Shown here: in pieces, positions 1-11,845 of the stretch
How positions within the stretch are numbered: the stretch's first letter is position 1
Layout of the letters: each line of letters starts with the position of its first letter
Source of the DNA: Todiramphus chloris collaris
Lineage: Eukaryota > Chordata > Aves > Coraciiformes > Alcedinidae
Length of the DNA: 64,000 nt
Direction of reading: 5' to 3'
NCBI GenBank assembly: GCA_025345505.1
Contig: JANVCC010000073.1
Coordinates: forward strand, 7,751,933-7,815,932
Translations under genes and position numbers: made by a program
The notes under the pieces: model-generated
The model's input: the letters and a program-made list of their open reading frames with translations, nothing else
Told to the model about the DNA's origin: nothing
Databases searched by the model: none

Positions 1-3000
1 CATCTTGTACAATCACCTGGCAAGGAAATGAGAAGTGGATTTTCCTATACAAGCCAAACACCAAAAAAACCAAAACATCAACATAAAAAACAGTGAGGGA
101 GAGGTAAAAATGGAGAAAATGAAAAGGTGTGTGTTTACTGCTCCACAGCCTAATCATTATGTGGGTGTAGAGAAAGGCACGTACGTACGCAAGTGACTCA
201 ATTCATTAAGCACGCGTGTGAGACACACAGCTTGAGAAATGCTATGGCTGTTCGTGTGCATAATAACTGCAAACTCGAGTCAAATTATCCAGTAGGTCGG
301 ATGCAAATGCCATCTGGGCAGTAACTGTAGAAGAGAGGGTAAGTGGGAAGGTGGAATGTGTGTCAGGACCAGTTTGGGTAAAAGAAAAAGTAATTGTTCC
401 CATGGAAAAGCTTGAGAGATTATAACCAGCAAAAATGTTTCTATGCTGGTAGCAAAGGTAAGAATAGGCAGAGGGCTCATTTTTGTTATTTCTATGGCAG
501 GTAGAGAAGGAATTGATGAAGTATTTAGCTAGGCACACTCTAATGACTTACCTGATTATTCTGCTGACAATTCTAGATTTTCTAGGCAAAACATCAGATT
601 GGTTTTTTTTTAAGCAGGTGTCCTAACAACACCGAGCTTGTGCACAGCCTTCACTGGAGCCTGATAGCTTATGATTGTGAAACACCACCAAAATGTGAGG
701 AGAAAACCACTAATTTTGCCTCTACTTCCTATCTCAGCATGTCACTTCTGTTCCCCAGCACTCAAGTACGCTCCTGCTTGTACCAATTCAAGCACTGCAC
801 TTCTTGGTGAGGCAGGACTTGTGTAAATTTGGCTCCACCTATTTGTTTTGGCTGCTGGATGTGCTGATAGCTTGAGGCTCACCTGCCAAGTTCAGCGTGT
901 TCCTCAGGAGTAAGGCGGTGGTGTGTTAGTGAAATGGTTAATGATTCAAAACCAGGGCAGGCTGGAAGTGTCACTGCCTATCAAACAAGCCTCTCCTGCT
1001 GCCTTTCTCTTGGTATGTCAAGTGATCCTCTGAAGGAAGGTGAATACCATAAAGTGGCCAAGAATACGAGCAAACAATTAAGTATAAGTACATTTGGGTT
1101 TGGATGGGTCAGTCCTGAGTATGCTGGATATTAATGTGGTTAAGTTCTTCTGTCTTGACTGAGGGACCCAGCTCCACATTTGTACACTTGAGAGACACAA
1201 CGGGCACGGATTACTCAACTAAAGAGAGCCTAGACAGGTCTGTATCCTCTCTCCTGCCCACAGCCATGGGCAATCTGGCACCAAATGGGAAATAGGAGAG
1301 AACAGAAAGGACAGCCAAGGATCTGCTCAACAGCAGCCTCGGGAGGATCAAGGTCTGAGCAGGAGCTCCCAGGTCCCAGCACAAGGGGTTGGCTGGAGGA
1401 ACCAGTCATCCACACTTTCTGATGGCAAACCTCCTGAAACAGAGCGTGCTTAGTACACAGTGGTCTCCACCACAATGCAGCTTTATTTATTCAAATAACT
1501 TTTCATAGAGCACTGTGTTCCTTTTCCTCATGTGACCCAGATTTCTGTTAATGATGATAATATGTGTATTATTAAAGTGTCCTTCCTTGCTGTCTCTTTG
1601 GCAGAACACGCCAGTGTCTCTCCTATCTTTAATGACATGCTTATATTCAAGACAATAATGTCTTTCAGATGCACATCAGATAAACATGTAAGCTGATCAG
1701 GAAAGTATTATGCTTCCCTGGTTTTCACTAGAACTCTTTAAATGTGAAAGCAAACAAAAAATGCTCCTCATCTGTCATTTGACAAGGAGCTGCCTTGCTT
1801 GTGGAACACTTTAAAAGTGCCTTTTTAGCTCAAGTTCCAGCCTTGAGGCCTGCAGCTTGCTCTGTAAATGGCCTTTTGAGCACAGCCTGTTAATAAATGA
1901 AGGGAAAATAAGGAGAGGACCACAGTGCGGAAGAGGAATAGATCATTATCAGAGCTGACAGGTTTATTGCCTCTACACGTATTTACATGTAGACACAGAA
2001 TACAGATTTTTCCTGCTTTTCCAATATCTATCCAGATCTATGGAGGGCTTTCTGCATTATCTGTCTTTACTCCAACGTAGGTTGTCATCATGATAGCAAA
2101 GGTCCTGATTTCGACTCAGGCTGGGTACCCTCTGTCCCCATTGATGGCACAGCTCAGCATCAGGCTCTGAGAGTTGATGCAAATAAGCAAGAACTAGCAA
2201 AATACCCAACAACATTTCCCAGCGTCCTGTGGACTGTACAGGAGAGAAGTTTGAAGTGGTGATTAAATGAGACAACCCACATGATCCTCTACTCATTCTT
2301 AGGTCTGGGCTCACCACTGGCATCTGGGGCTGTCACAAACTCAGCCTCAGCATCTGCATCAGCTTAATTTACTCTCAGTAACAATGGTTTCCTCACTGGG
2401 GATATCAGTGGGACCAGAATGGCTGCAAGCACCTGGAGCAGAGAGAGTCCTCTCTGAGTCATAACCCAGATTCATCAATAGACTGTTTGATAGGTTTCAA
2501 AGCAGCTCCTGCTTGCCTTATTCACAAGAGCTGCTGGGACATGGCCCTTTGAAAACCCAGCTTCCTTCGTCAGACAGTGAAGTAAGGGACTTAGGGCTCT
2601 TCTACGGATCTTAACATTAAACACCTGATTCTGAAAGTGTTCATTATTGGGCAGGCAAATTAAAGTCTAAGTAATTCCAGCAAGATCTTGACAATGTGAA
2701 TAATAAGCTGACTGTCCCAAACCACAGAGCATTAACCGTAGGGCTGTCCTGATGTCAGCTCCTCCATGCTTCAAGGTATGATGCCTGAGGTTTACCATAT
2801 AAATGCATATTATCATTCATTTATATTTGCTCTCTCGCTTTCTTGCTCTCAATTTGTAGATGATATTTAGGTTTATTTCCTTCCAAATATATTTTTTTTT
2901 TTCCCTACAGCTTTATTTACTAGTCTTCTATTTCTGGCAATGACTGCATTTGCACAGCTTGCAAAGGGAGGGATAATGGAAAGGGTAGGATTTTGCAATG

Positions 3001-3609
3001 TGCTTATGCATACATGTCAAATACAGAAAAGCAAAAGAGTGAACAAAACCCTCCAGCTTCTTTTGAAGAAAATGAATCCTATATTAATCAGCTTAATAAA
3101 GTGGTTCCAGTTTGTTTCATTCACCAAGCTGAATCCTAGCCCACTGTATGGCATCGTCAAAAACAAATCTGCAATTAAAATCACCTAATCCACTACTTTT
3201 GCCTTTATTTTTATAAATGCCATCATTTCTCAAGCTGAAAATCAAAAGTTTATTGACACAGCAAAAGATTTAGAAGCATTCCTGGAAGCTGTAGCTGGAA
3301 AATAGAGGAAGTAAACCAACACAGGGAACAGGACCCACACTGCTCAGTTTCAATGAATTAATATCTTGGTGATGTTAGGCAATTTTGTAGACATTTTCCT
3401 ACCAGTTTGTACAGCTTCTTACCTGCCTAAAATATGGAAAAGGGCACAGCATTTAAAGGTGCATAATAAGTAAGTTCAGAGTATTGTTACTTACTCAGTT
3501 GCATTTAATTAGAGCTATTCTACTTGGGATCCCAGGAAGTAGCTACATAGTTTTCTGTTTTTAAACCACAGTTTGTTTATTCTTCAGTGACTAAAATCAA
3601 ATCTCTTAC
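1..3609. other. Non-coding stretch, probably intron after the last visible exon
   Basis: No frame here carries family motifs on either strand, and no acceptor-donor pair encloses the expected start of PAS-B. The longest frames are short and their composition looks random. It is most simply the next intron of the minus-strand gene, although loss of the downstream exons cannot be excluded. Confidence 0.6.
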
Positions 3610-3692
3610 CTGTGGTCCAAGAATAAAAACTTCCATTCCAAACTATGCCTTGATGTAAATTCTTCACATGGCTCTTCAACATTGCAGAGCTC
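3610..3692 (-). CDS. NPAS2-like: PAS-A to PAS-B linker exon of the CLOCK/NPAS2-like gene; last exon visible
   Basis: This exon encodes residues 242-268 and two bases of an arginine codon. It reads [12 protein letters not shown] and then [16 protein letters not shown], the latter identical to both CLOCK and NPAS2 as I recall them. The donor is gtaaga and the acceptor tttgcag. The intact donor implies at least one further exon, expected to begin APPIIGYLPFEV. I could not find that exon between 1 and 3609 by eye. Confidence 0.94.
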
Positions 3693-4520
3693 CTGCAAAA
3701 CAGTTGGCACGTTCAGACAATTCTATGAAATGACAAAAGGAACCTTTTATCAAGACCATGAATCCATATTCTCGGTATAACAGACCCTAAAAAAATACAG
3801 TGCTTTTAAAGCACTTGACTTGTTTTCCTCTAAGGAATGTATTAGCCTCATTTTATAGATGCATGAACTGATGAAAAGTGGCTGAATAATTTACCCTGGG
3901 CTGAATTTCAGAGCTAGGATAAATAGTCCAAGGGCCTTGCATTCTGTAGGCAAAATTCCCCAGCTTTTTGTAAATATTGGTATTTCAATGTGGATGACAG
4001 CATCAGTTCCAGCCTCAAACCGAGCTGGCTAATGCTCTCTTGAGCAAGAAACACCTACGGTCTTTACCCTGCCACCACTGCACTGTGCCACAGGGCTCTT
4101 ACGGGCCAGCAGAAAGAGGCCATGAAACACAGTGTTCACAGTGTTTCAAGATGTGGGTGGCCTTCTCACACACAGGAGTGGTGGGATCTATTTCTTTACA
4201 GCTGCAACTTTTCAACCAGTTTAGCTGGTCAGCTTCCTGGGCTGACAGATCCGAGACATCCCATCACACGACCACCTCTTCTCAAAAACAGCTCCTGCTT
4301 TCTACCTTGTCATTCCAAAATACAAACTGACATCGTCTCCCATTCCCAAACATGGTGATGTCCTCTCTCATTTACCAACATGAAGGATCTGCACTGCTGA
4401 ACCTACTCTTGAAGACGTCTCCCCTCCCAACAGGCAAGCACCCAGCACCAGCAGCAGCTCTGCCGCTGAGCACCGGCCGATCCCCGCACAAAAGGGAGAA
4501 TGCAGTGGCAGAGCTCTCAC

Positions 4521-4639
4521 CTTTAAGAACTGCGGTGTGACAAGACGAACAGTTGCTACAAGGCAAATCTGCTCCTCCGTGGCTGACCTGAAAGCTCGTG
4601 CAATAGCTGACTCAAAGCCATTACAGGAGGGTGTAGGCA
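4521..4639 (-). CDS. NPAS2-like: PAS-A exon 4 of the CLOCK/NPAS2-like gene
   Basis: This exon encodes residues 202-241. It begins VPTPSCNGFESAIARAF, closely related to the NPAS2 segment VPSPSCNGF, and ends EEQICLVATVRLVTPQFLK. The final strand (ATVRLxTPQF) is a hallmark of the family and closes PAS-A. LVTPQF replaces the LATPQF of both known paralogues. The acceptor is gtgtctag and the donor gtgaga. Phase leaves at 0. Confidence 0.94.
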
Positions 4640-5299
4640 CTAGACACAACCAGACAATTTATTTAAGAAGAAGAGGAAGGAGAGTTTTCTTTTCAAGTTA
4701 AGACAGCACAATGACTGATGAAACCCAAGCAACAAGCTCCTGCCCACAAGGTGATGCCACACTGATACACGCTGGTGTTATTTAAAGCATAACCCTTTAG
4801 GCTCTGAGTTACACATCTGTAACCACCTACCCCTGGCTTGCAGAGAAGTTTCACGAGACAGCTCTGAGCAGCTCACATTATACACCTAACGTCTCCTTGT
4901 CAGTCCTTCTCCAGCTCAACGTTTGCAAGTTTCAAGATTTCACAGGTATTTCTAACTATTTAATCATTAAAAAGTGTCATTTGATTGCAACAAGTGAAAC
5001 AGGATAGTATATTTTATTGGTTATTTGACTAAGTAGGCTGCTTTACAATTGGCAGTAGGTCAAATGGAGGCAGGATCAGTCTGGTATCACTTCTTTAAGC
5101 ACATCATGCATTCTTCTGACCAACAGCCCCCCCACCACTTTTATATGAAAAATATCTCCAACATATCCTCAGCTCATTACATCCCTGCCAATTACAGGGC
5201 ATTTTCAGATGAAACAAGGGCCTTTAGGAGGCTGCAGAACAACACACAATTTAAAGGAGACAGTTAGGGATGTAAAGGTAGGCTGGAGCAGTAACTTAC

Positions 5300-5413
5300 C
5301 ATGAGTAAAATATTTAAAATCCACTACAAATTTCACATATTCATACATCAAGGGTTCATTTGGATCTAAGCTGCCTCTTGCTAAATGGCAGCAAAACTCT
5401 ATTTGTTTTTCCG
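5300..5413 (-). CDS. NPAS2-like: PAS-A exon 3 of the CLOCK/NPAS2-like gene
   Basis: This exon encodes residues 164-201, with split codons at both ends. It contains EKQIEFCCHLARGSLDPNEP followed by LMYEYVKFVVDFKYFTH. The motif CCHLARGSLDP matches the core PAS-A strand of CLOCK (FCCHMLRG) and NPAS2 (FYCHLLRG). Cys172-His173 aligns with NPAS2 Cys170-His171, the reported heme-binding pair. ARG replaces the LRG seen in both paralogues, and VVDF replaces IGNF or VGNF. The acceptor follows ctttctcatttcag and the donor is gtaagt. Confidence 0.94.
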
Positions 5414-6565
5414 CTGAAATGAGAAAGAGGGAGACATACACAATGTTAGTAGAAGTCTGCACTTTAGCAGGTCCCTTACATCACATCTATCCAGGTGCTT
5501 ATACCAACCCTGCTGCTGTGGTATCTGAGCACACTCTGCCAGGATGCTCTTGATAGGAGCAATGATCAGCTGGTTCTGCTTAAGGAAATGCATTCTCACC
5601 CTTTGGCCCATGGCTTCACACCACCATGCTGGGCACGAAGCCCTGGCAGTATCAATCAGTGATATCTTCCTCTGACTTTGTCCGTGCACAACTTCATGTG
5701 AAGCTGTTAAAGGATATTCCATTACTCTGCTGTGGCACTGCCCAGTCAGACCTAGATCCAAAGGGTGCTGAAATCACCCTGAACCTTTCCATTAATGGTG
5801 GAGGGCACTGTGCCAAGCTCTTACTCAGTTTTCTGCCTAAGGTCTGAACTCCATGTGGTCTTCAGCCAGAGGGAAACCAAGCCCAGGACAAAGCACCAGC
5901 ACAAAGGCTGCTCAGTTCCCACTGGTGTGTATGGGCAGCAGAGAGGGAAGGCTGTCTCTGCCTGCACCAGTGAACCCCTCAGGAAGAGGGGGTTCCAACA
6001 CAGGCTTAGTGAAACGTAGATGTTAGGAAGACACTGTGCTCTGCTTTGGTGCTGAGGATATTTTCTAGGGGAAAGGGACATTCTGGAGGTGTGACAGCAT
6101 CCAGCACTAGAGATCCAGATGGACTGTTGAGACAGGAAGGCTTCTGCTTAAATTACACGTAGGGTTTCTCAGGTGTCCTGAGACATGCAATCTCCCCAAG
6201 GAACAAGGATTCTGCCAAAACCTTTTGCGATTTCTCCCACCATTTTCCTTTCCCCAGTCCTCTCACATTTTTCACAGGCTCAGTCCAGCATCCTGCCCTG
6301 GGAAAAATATCTACTGAAGGCAACTTCACTGTCCTATGATGGAAAGCAGACAGTAAAACAAAGACTATCCAAATCAAAGACCAAGCGCTGGGAGCTTGTA
6401 TGAACATTAGATGATGTGATGCATTAAAAACCAGGAATACTAACTGTGGCAAAACAGAAGTGGCAGGTAGGAGAATTAAATAGCTGGAGAGCCCTGTGCA
6501 GACTCCCCTGGGAGTTGTTTGCCTTTGGCAAATTTCCCTGACTGACAGACAAGAGCAGAGCTTAC

Positions 6566-6686
6566 CGTTTAGAAAATCAGCTGCAACAGGATTTGTCATG
6601 AGCACATGCGGAGAAAGGAGCTTGTACACCTCACTCTGCTCCCGCTCAGGCAGAAAGTTCAATATATTTTGGTCCACCAAATCTGA
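6566..6686 (-). CDS. NPAS2-like: PAS-A exon 2 of the CLOCK/NPAS2-like gene
   Basis: This exon encodes residues 124-163 plus one base of the next codon. It starts SDLVDQNILNFLPEREQSEV and continues YKLLSPHVLMTNPVAADFLN. SDLVDQ is CLOCK-like and NxLNFLPE is NPAS2-like. The end of the exon (MTNPVAADFLN) is the most divergent stretch and corresponds to the variable PAS-A loop in both known paralogues. Length matches the 40-codon exon of human NPAS2. The acceptor is ttgtatcag and the donor gtaagc. Confidence 0.94.
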
Positions 6687-7774
6687 CTGATACAAAAGAA
6701 TGCTTTGTCATGTTCAGCAGTACAGCCTGACACAACCACATGCCTTTTCGTCCCGCAGCAGAGCACAGATGCTGCTGGTCTAGCATGGATGCTTAAGACA
6801 AGGAAGACCAGTCAATCTGCCGATGGATCTAGGGCAGAATATAACCCTTAGGTTATTTTACCCCAGGGTTGCTATTTATTTGCAAAAGGTTGAACGGGTC
6901 CTAGAGGCTGCCCTTCCGTTCAGCCAGGTGCAAGCTGGAGAAGAAACTCTGATACCACAGGAATACACATCATGATAAATACTATATCTAAATGAAAATT
7001 TGAAATATTTCCCTTTGGAAGCAAGAGACAGAAGTGGGAGAGCTCCTCCTCACATCCTCCATTTGTCTTCAAGGCTGAACATCTGGCAACATCAGCTTAA
7101 TCTGAAAGTGTTTCAGTGTTAGTAAACCCACACATCCTGACTAAAGGGGTTCTATCAAAATGTCATCAGGTATTTGGTTCTTTGCACACCAGGACATTCA
7201 GCCAGGTTAACTATGTGCTCATTTAGCTTCATTTGTGCCTCATGCTGGGCACCAAAAAAACCAACAAAAAAAAATGCTTTTGAGGGGCCATCAGAAATTT
7301 CTGCACTCAACAGCTGATTTCTAGAAATGCTCACAGAAAACTTTTAGGTCACACACTTTTTACTAACGATCATGAGCTCAAAGTAGAAAAACCTAATGCA
7401 TAGATTCGGTCCTGAAATAATCTTTAAATGCTCTGAGAGGAACATTGTCACACTCAGATTTTACCAGCATGAACTTTTCCATATACCTGGTGGGATAAAC
7501 ACCACCCAGACCATCCTTCAGGTATGCAGCCAAGTGGTGAGCTAGAAATACAGTGATTTTGCATAGTGGTTTTTTTTAGCTAAGTTAAGCAGACCCCGAG
7601 AGCTAATCTGTGATTCATGCAGCTTGAGAAACTCCTTAAGGGTTTGCTGGTTTACCCTCCACCAACAGCCAGTTGCCTCTTTGTTTGGGCAAAACCGACC
7701 CCCAGCCCTGCAGTGATGGAGCTGCATTAAGGCAGGGGAATGATTCTTCAACATATTGTGCTGTCAGAACTTAC

Positions 7775-7864
7775 CGGTAAGTGTCCAAGCAGAGACGAAA
7801 CACTATCAGATACATAAATAATAATCCCATCAGTGGTGAGAGCAATGAGAAAGCCATCTAGTGC
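7775..7864 (-). CDS. NPAS2-like: PAS-A exon 1 of the CLOCK/NPAS2-like gene
   Basis: Exactly 30 codons (residues 94-123) begin [20 protein letters not shown] and end [10 protein letters not shown]. This is the first beta-strand and helix part of PAS-A, with the typical DG and YVSDS motifs. His121 in GHLP corresponds to NPAS2 His119, reported as a heme ligand, once the two-residue loop insertion is counted. The acceptor is cattag and the donor gtaagt. Both ends are phase 0. Confidence 0.95.
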
Positions 7865-9628
7865 CTAATGATAAAAAAAAAAGGGGAAAAAAAATATACA
7901 AAGGAAGAACTTAAAATATCATAGGCCAATTTATGCTTTGGTGATGCTTCTAACAGCCTAAAACTAACATAAATCAATTATGGAAATGTTAGCTCAACGC
8001 AGAAAAATAAAAATTACACACACTAATTCAACATTTTCTTAGATTCTCATTTGCTCATTAGTATTAAATTGACTTGTATTTTTCACCCAGGGAGTATTTA
8101 TTAACATGAAGCAAGACAGTGGTGGTTAGAATTTCTACACCCACACAATCCTAGTGACTTCAGTCACTTCATTATGTTCTAAATTACACCGTGGTTAACC
8201 AGTTTGGTGCGTAAGGAGAAGTCAGATATCATCGCAGCAAACCCAGCATTGTGGGTGGACGGATGGATGGATAAGCAGAGACTGAAAAATTATACAATGC
8301 TGTATTTTTAGCAACTTATGGACAATATAGACAAGATCTAAAGCCTTGTTTATTTTGCTTAAAGCACTCATTTGTTAAGCTACTGACAAAACAATTTTAA
8401 AGTTTGTTCTGTTTCCCCTTATTCACAATGGTATCTGTCCCAGGGTCAAGGTTCTCTCCCTTTTAAGTCACTGCACTCTTTGGGTGCTCCCTTTACTCTT
8501 CACAGCATTTTCTTGTATTGTTGATCTAGTGTCGGTCCCTATTCTTCTCTAATGCCAAGACGTAGGAGGTTTAATCTCTCTGGTCAGCACCATGTATAAA
8601 GCCAACTCTTCTAGAGACATTGTTAGGTTGCTCTGCAGCTTAGCTACAGAGAGCCAAAGAGACAGTGTTCATCTTCCTGACCTCACTGTCATACACTGCC
8701 TTTGCTGAAAACAAAACCTCTCTGGAAAAAACCCACTGATTATAAGTAAACTGGTCAATGGTCTCACATAGTGCATCAAGTCAACAGTTGTCAAAGGGCT
8801 TTCTCTTCCCCACCACTTTTAAGGGGGGGAATTTGTTTTGATTCAGCTGGAATAAACTAGCTTGTTTGGTGAGAGAAATTCCCAGAAAGAATGAACAGAC
8901 TTTTCCAGGGAGGTGAGTCATGACATCCTGATGAAAAGGAATAACTAAGACACTGCAACACCTCCCATCTCAGGCCAGCATACACCCTTATTTTGGTGGG
9001 GCAAAGATCAACTGCTGCCCACGCAGGATAGATGTCCTCTCCAGAGGAACAGGCAGAACGTACCCAAAGCTGCGTCCTGTTAGATGGAAAGGAAAAGTGT
9101 AGGCCCAAGATCAGCTAAGCATTTTAGAGGTGAGAGTACCGGAGCTGTTCTCCTGGATGTGCTTCAAGGCAATCGAAGGAAAAGACACAGCACTCACATC
9201 ACAAGCACAGCACTGCACAGCCAGCAGCAGCAAAGGCAGCAAAGTGCGTGCTGTCTGGCTAATGGGACGTGGGAGGAAAAGAGCTGCTCTGCTTTTTTTC
9301 AGGTCTTTTCAAGCTTTTGCTAAAGCTCTAGCAGCAATTCTGTGACGGGCAATTCTCATGTTCCTCTCTCACTAGGCCAAAGTTGTCTTCAATCCTAAAT
9401 GAAAAGCTGTTTATCTTTAAGGGGAAGCAATCGTATTTTTAATTCTGTGTGTGCAAAGCATTTAGCACAACATTGGTTTCTGTTGAGTTTGTATTATATG
9501 TGCCAGCAGAGTAGAAATTGTTCACTTTAACACTGGGAACTGCAGGTGAAAAGGAATTACATACCTCTGAACTACTCCACTGAACTGATTACTTCTCACT
9601 AATCTATGCAGCTTTAATTTCTTCTTAC

Positions 9629-9720
9629 CTCTAACATCAACTGGGTGAATTCCTCGTTGCTAAGAAATGAAGGCTTCCAGTCTTGTCTAATCTCACAGGC
9701 TTCTGTCTGTGCTGTGATTT
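9629..9720 (-). CDS. NPAS2-like: bHLH to PAS-A linker exon of the CLOCK/NPAS2-like gene
   Basis: This exon encodes residues 63-93, starting [20 protein letters not shown] and ending [11 protein letters not shown]. The second half is nearly invariant in CLOCK and NPAS2 and leads into PAS-A. EITAQ and EIRQDW are CLOCK-like, while QTE and KPSFL are NPAS2-like. The acceptor ends ccttaag and the donor is gtaagaag. Exon length is 92 bases, entering with two bases and leaving in phase 0, which fits the neighbouring exons exactly. Confidence 0.95.
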
Positions 9721-10476
9721 CTTAAGGAGAAAACATCAAAAAGCAACATGACTCATGCTAGTTGGATTTCTTTTTTTCATTTTCAAGTAACACTAGATTT
9801 CTTTTAAGAGGCTTTCAGAGGAATCATCCTCAGATCATTTTCCACACAAAGCCTTCTTGTATGCTACAGTCATTTTCCACACCATCACAACACAAATGCA
9901 TTAGAAATGAAGAAAAGGAAGAGAAGACGTTTTGGTCTGAAGAAATTATTCAAAAATTAAGGTCAATGGCTAATTTCAGAGTAGTTGAGCATCACCATAA
10001 GCAGAGAGTGTCCACGACTCTGGACCCCTTTCAGGAAGGCTCCCAGGAGTACCCAGGCAGCAGGACAGGCTGTACCAAGCCATCTCCTACGCCAGGAGAC
10101 CTGGAATAGGGCTAGAAACCCCTGTTCCCTGACCGAGGTGCGTGCTGCCCCTCACCTCTTCCTCCCTCATGCTCTGTTTGAGATCATACAAAGCCTGCCA
10201 GAGGATGAGGAGGCCAGGAAGGGAAATAGAGTGATGTCACTACATTAAAAGCACACAGCACTTCATCGGTTTAATTCTATCTATGTTTAACTGGTCAGCA
10301 CTGTATTCAAACTGAACCCGTTTTCTGAGGCCAACTGCAGTGCCTTTTTCTGCCCCTCACTTGGGTTCCTGTTCTCTCTGGAGGTCCTAGATAGTTTTCA
10401 TCTTCTGAGTGGAAACTGGCTGCTGGTGATGCAGAGTCAGTGCCTTCAACAGGAGCAGGTCAGCACCTTCCAGTAC

Positions 10477-10631
10477 CTTTCTGTTTCTGCAAGAAGTCAA
10501 TGGTCCTCTGCAGTATTGTGGACTTGTCCATCTTGAGAGGGTGGCCGTGGCCCTGCAGCATTGTGCAAAGCTCTTTAATGAGGACATTAAACTGGTCTCT
10601 CCTCTTCTTTTCGGATTTGTTGCGTGATGCC
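10477..10631 (-). CDS. NPAS2-like: bHLH exon of the CLOCK/NPAS2-like gene
   Basis: This exon encodes residues 12-62, the DNA-binding and first dimerisation domain. It begins with [20 protein letters not shown], which is essentially invariant in CLOCK and NPAS2 and keeps the basic-region Arg, Glu and Arg used for E-box contact. Helix 2 ([19 protein letters not shown]) is closer to CLOCK than to NPAS2, which has KMDKTTVLEKVIGFLQKH. The loop reads QGHGHPL where CLOCK and NPAS2 have five residues (PGNAR or PGNTR), a two-residue insertion rich in histidine. The acceptor follows a pyrimidine-rich stretch ending in cactcag, and the donor is gtactg. The exon enters with one base completing arginine and leaves with one base of glutamate. 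Confidence 0.95.
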
Positions 10632-11845
10632 CTGAGTGACAGAAACAAAATGAAGGACCAACAGATCAATCCAGGGAGAGGTAAATGGTCCTGCCCCAGC
10701 AGAACACTTCAAGTACAAGAATCTAAACTCCACTGGGACTGCTTGTTTGTTTAAAATTAGGCTTGGGTGTAAGTGCCTTGCGGCAAGACTGAACTCACCA
10801 TCAGCAAGCAACACTTGCAGGTAACAAAATGTGATTTAGACTCATTTGAGCAAGACCGTGTCCTTACATACATTTCATCAGCCGTTCTCGTTGTTTCAAA
10901 AGTGGTGATAACACGGTGAAGGTGTTACAGGAGAAATCTCTCTAGTAAAAGAAGTCCTGGCTTCTACCTGCTCACACTTTGCCCATCTCATTTTTATGAA
11001 TGGTTTTGAAGTTACTACACAGACATATAAAGGTCAAAATGCAAAGGATTTCTCATTCCCTGATTTGTACTTGCAAAAGTTTCTTATCAACAGACAATGC
11101 TGTGCAGAGACAACTCGACTGCAGAGTAAAATCAAGCACATGCTCTTGATTCTGGTTTTGAAAGTCTGCTGCCATGATGCATGAAACTGGGAATGTTAAG
11201 AGCCTGGCTGCAGAAACCACAGACTAGCTTCCAGCTTGTATTAATACAGTTTAAGAATGTTTTATTAGCATTTTCTCTTCCATTAAAAACAATAAAGGAG
11301 AAAGCAAATGCATTCCATTTCTTCCAAAACGTTCTCTCCAATGGTCATATCTGAGACAAACCTATTTTCATACAATCTCTTCCAGTAACAATGTATGCTC
11401 TTTACAAGTGTATTCACGATGATACATGCTTCCTGTGATCTAGACCAAGCGTGGTATGCAGAAAGTATTTCCATTCATATTCAGGTTGGCATTTGGGAGA
11501 GCTCAGATCCAGCATTTACGTTCACAGCCATCTCTGTTTTGGCACTCGTGTACGATGACTAATCAGAACTGAGCCAAACGCTTCCCTGGAGGGAGACTAA
11601 CTCATACCTGTGCTAAAGCAGGACTGCTCTCTAAGTTTCATGCGAAACTCTACCCCAGGTGGGAGGCACTGCATGATGCCAATAAAATCACAGGTCGGGA
11701 ATCCTGCATCAAGATAATAAATAGCTGTGGGATAACGTGAGATTCTGAGGGTACAGCAACATAATTTAAGGACCGCTTAGTTGGTTAACCCATTTGCAGG
11801 GCTGGTCAAACACACTATGAGAAGTTTGAAAATGGTGACTTAATT

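Noticed and set aside
242-538. Minus-strand frame ending SDLLDNLTRVCSYYAHEQP as a possible PAS-B exon
   Set aside because: Only a loose resemblance to the DDLENLAKCHEHL segment, with nothing matching upstream of it.
2057-2323. Minus-strand frame containing LCYHDDNLRWSK, faintly like the PAS-B segment YYHVDDLENLAK
   Set aside because: The match is short, the conserved residues before it (APPIIGYLPFEV, GTSGYD) are absent, and no suitable acceptor and donor bound it. Likely coincidence.
6153-6695. Minus-strand open frame of 180 codons beginning MYQSDLVDQN
   Set aside because: Only its first part (6566-6686) is a real exon. The rest reads through the donor into intron sequence.
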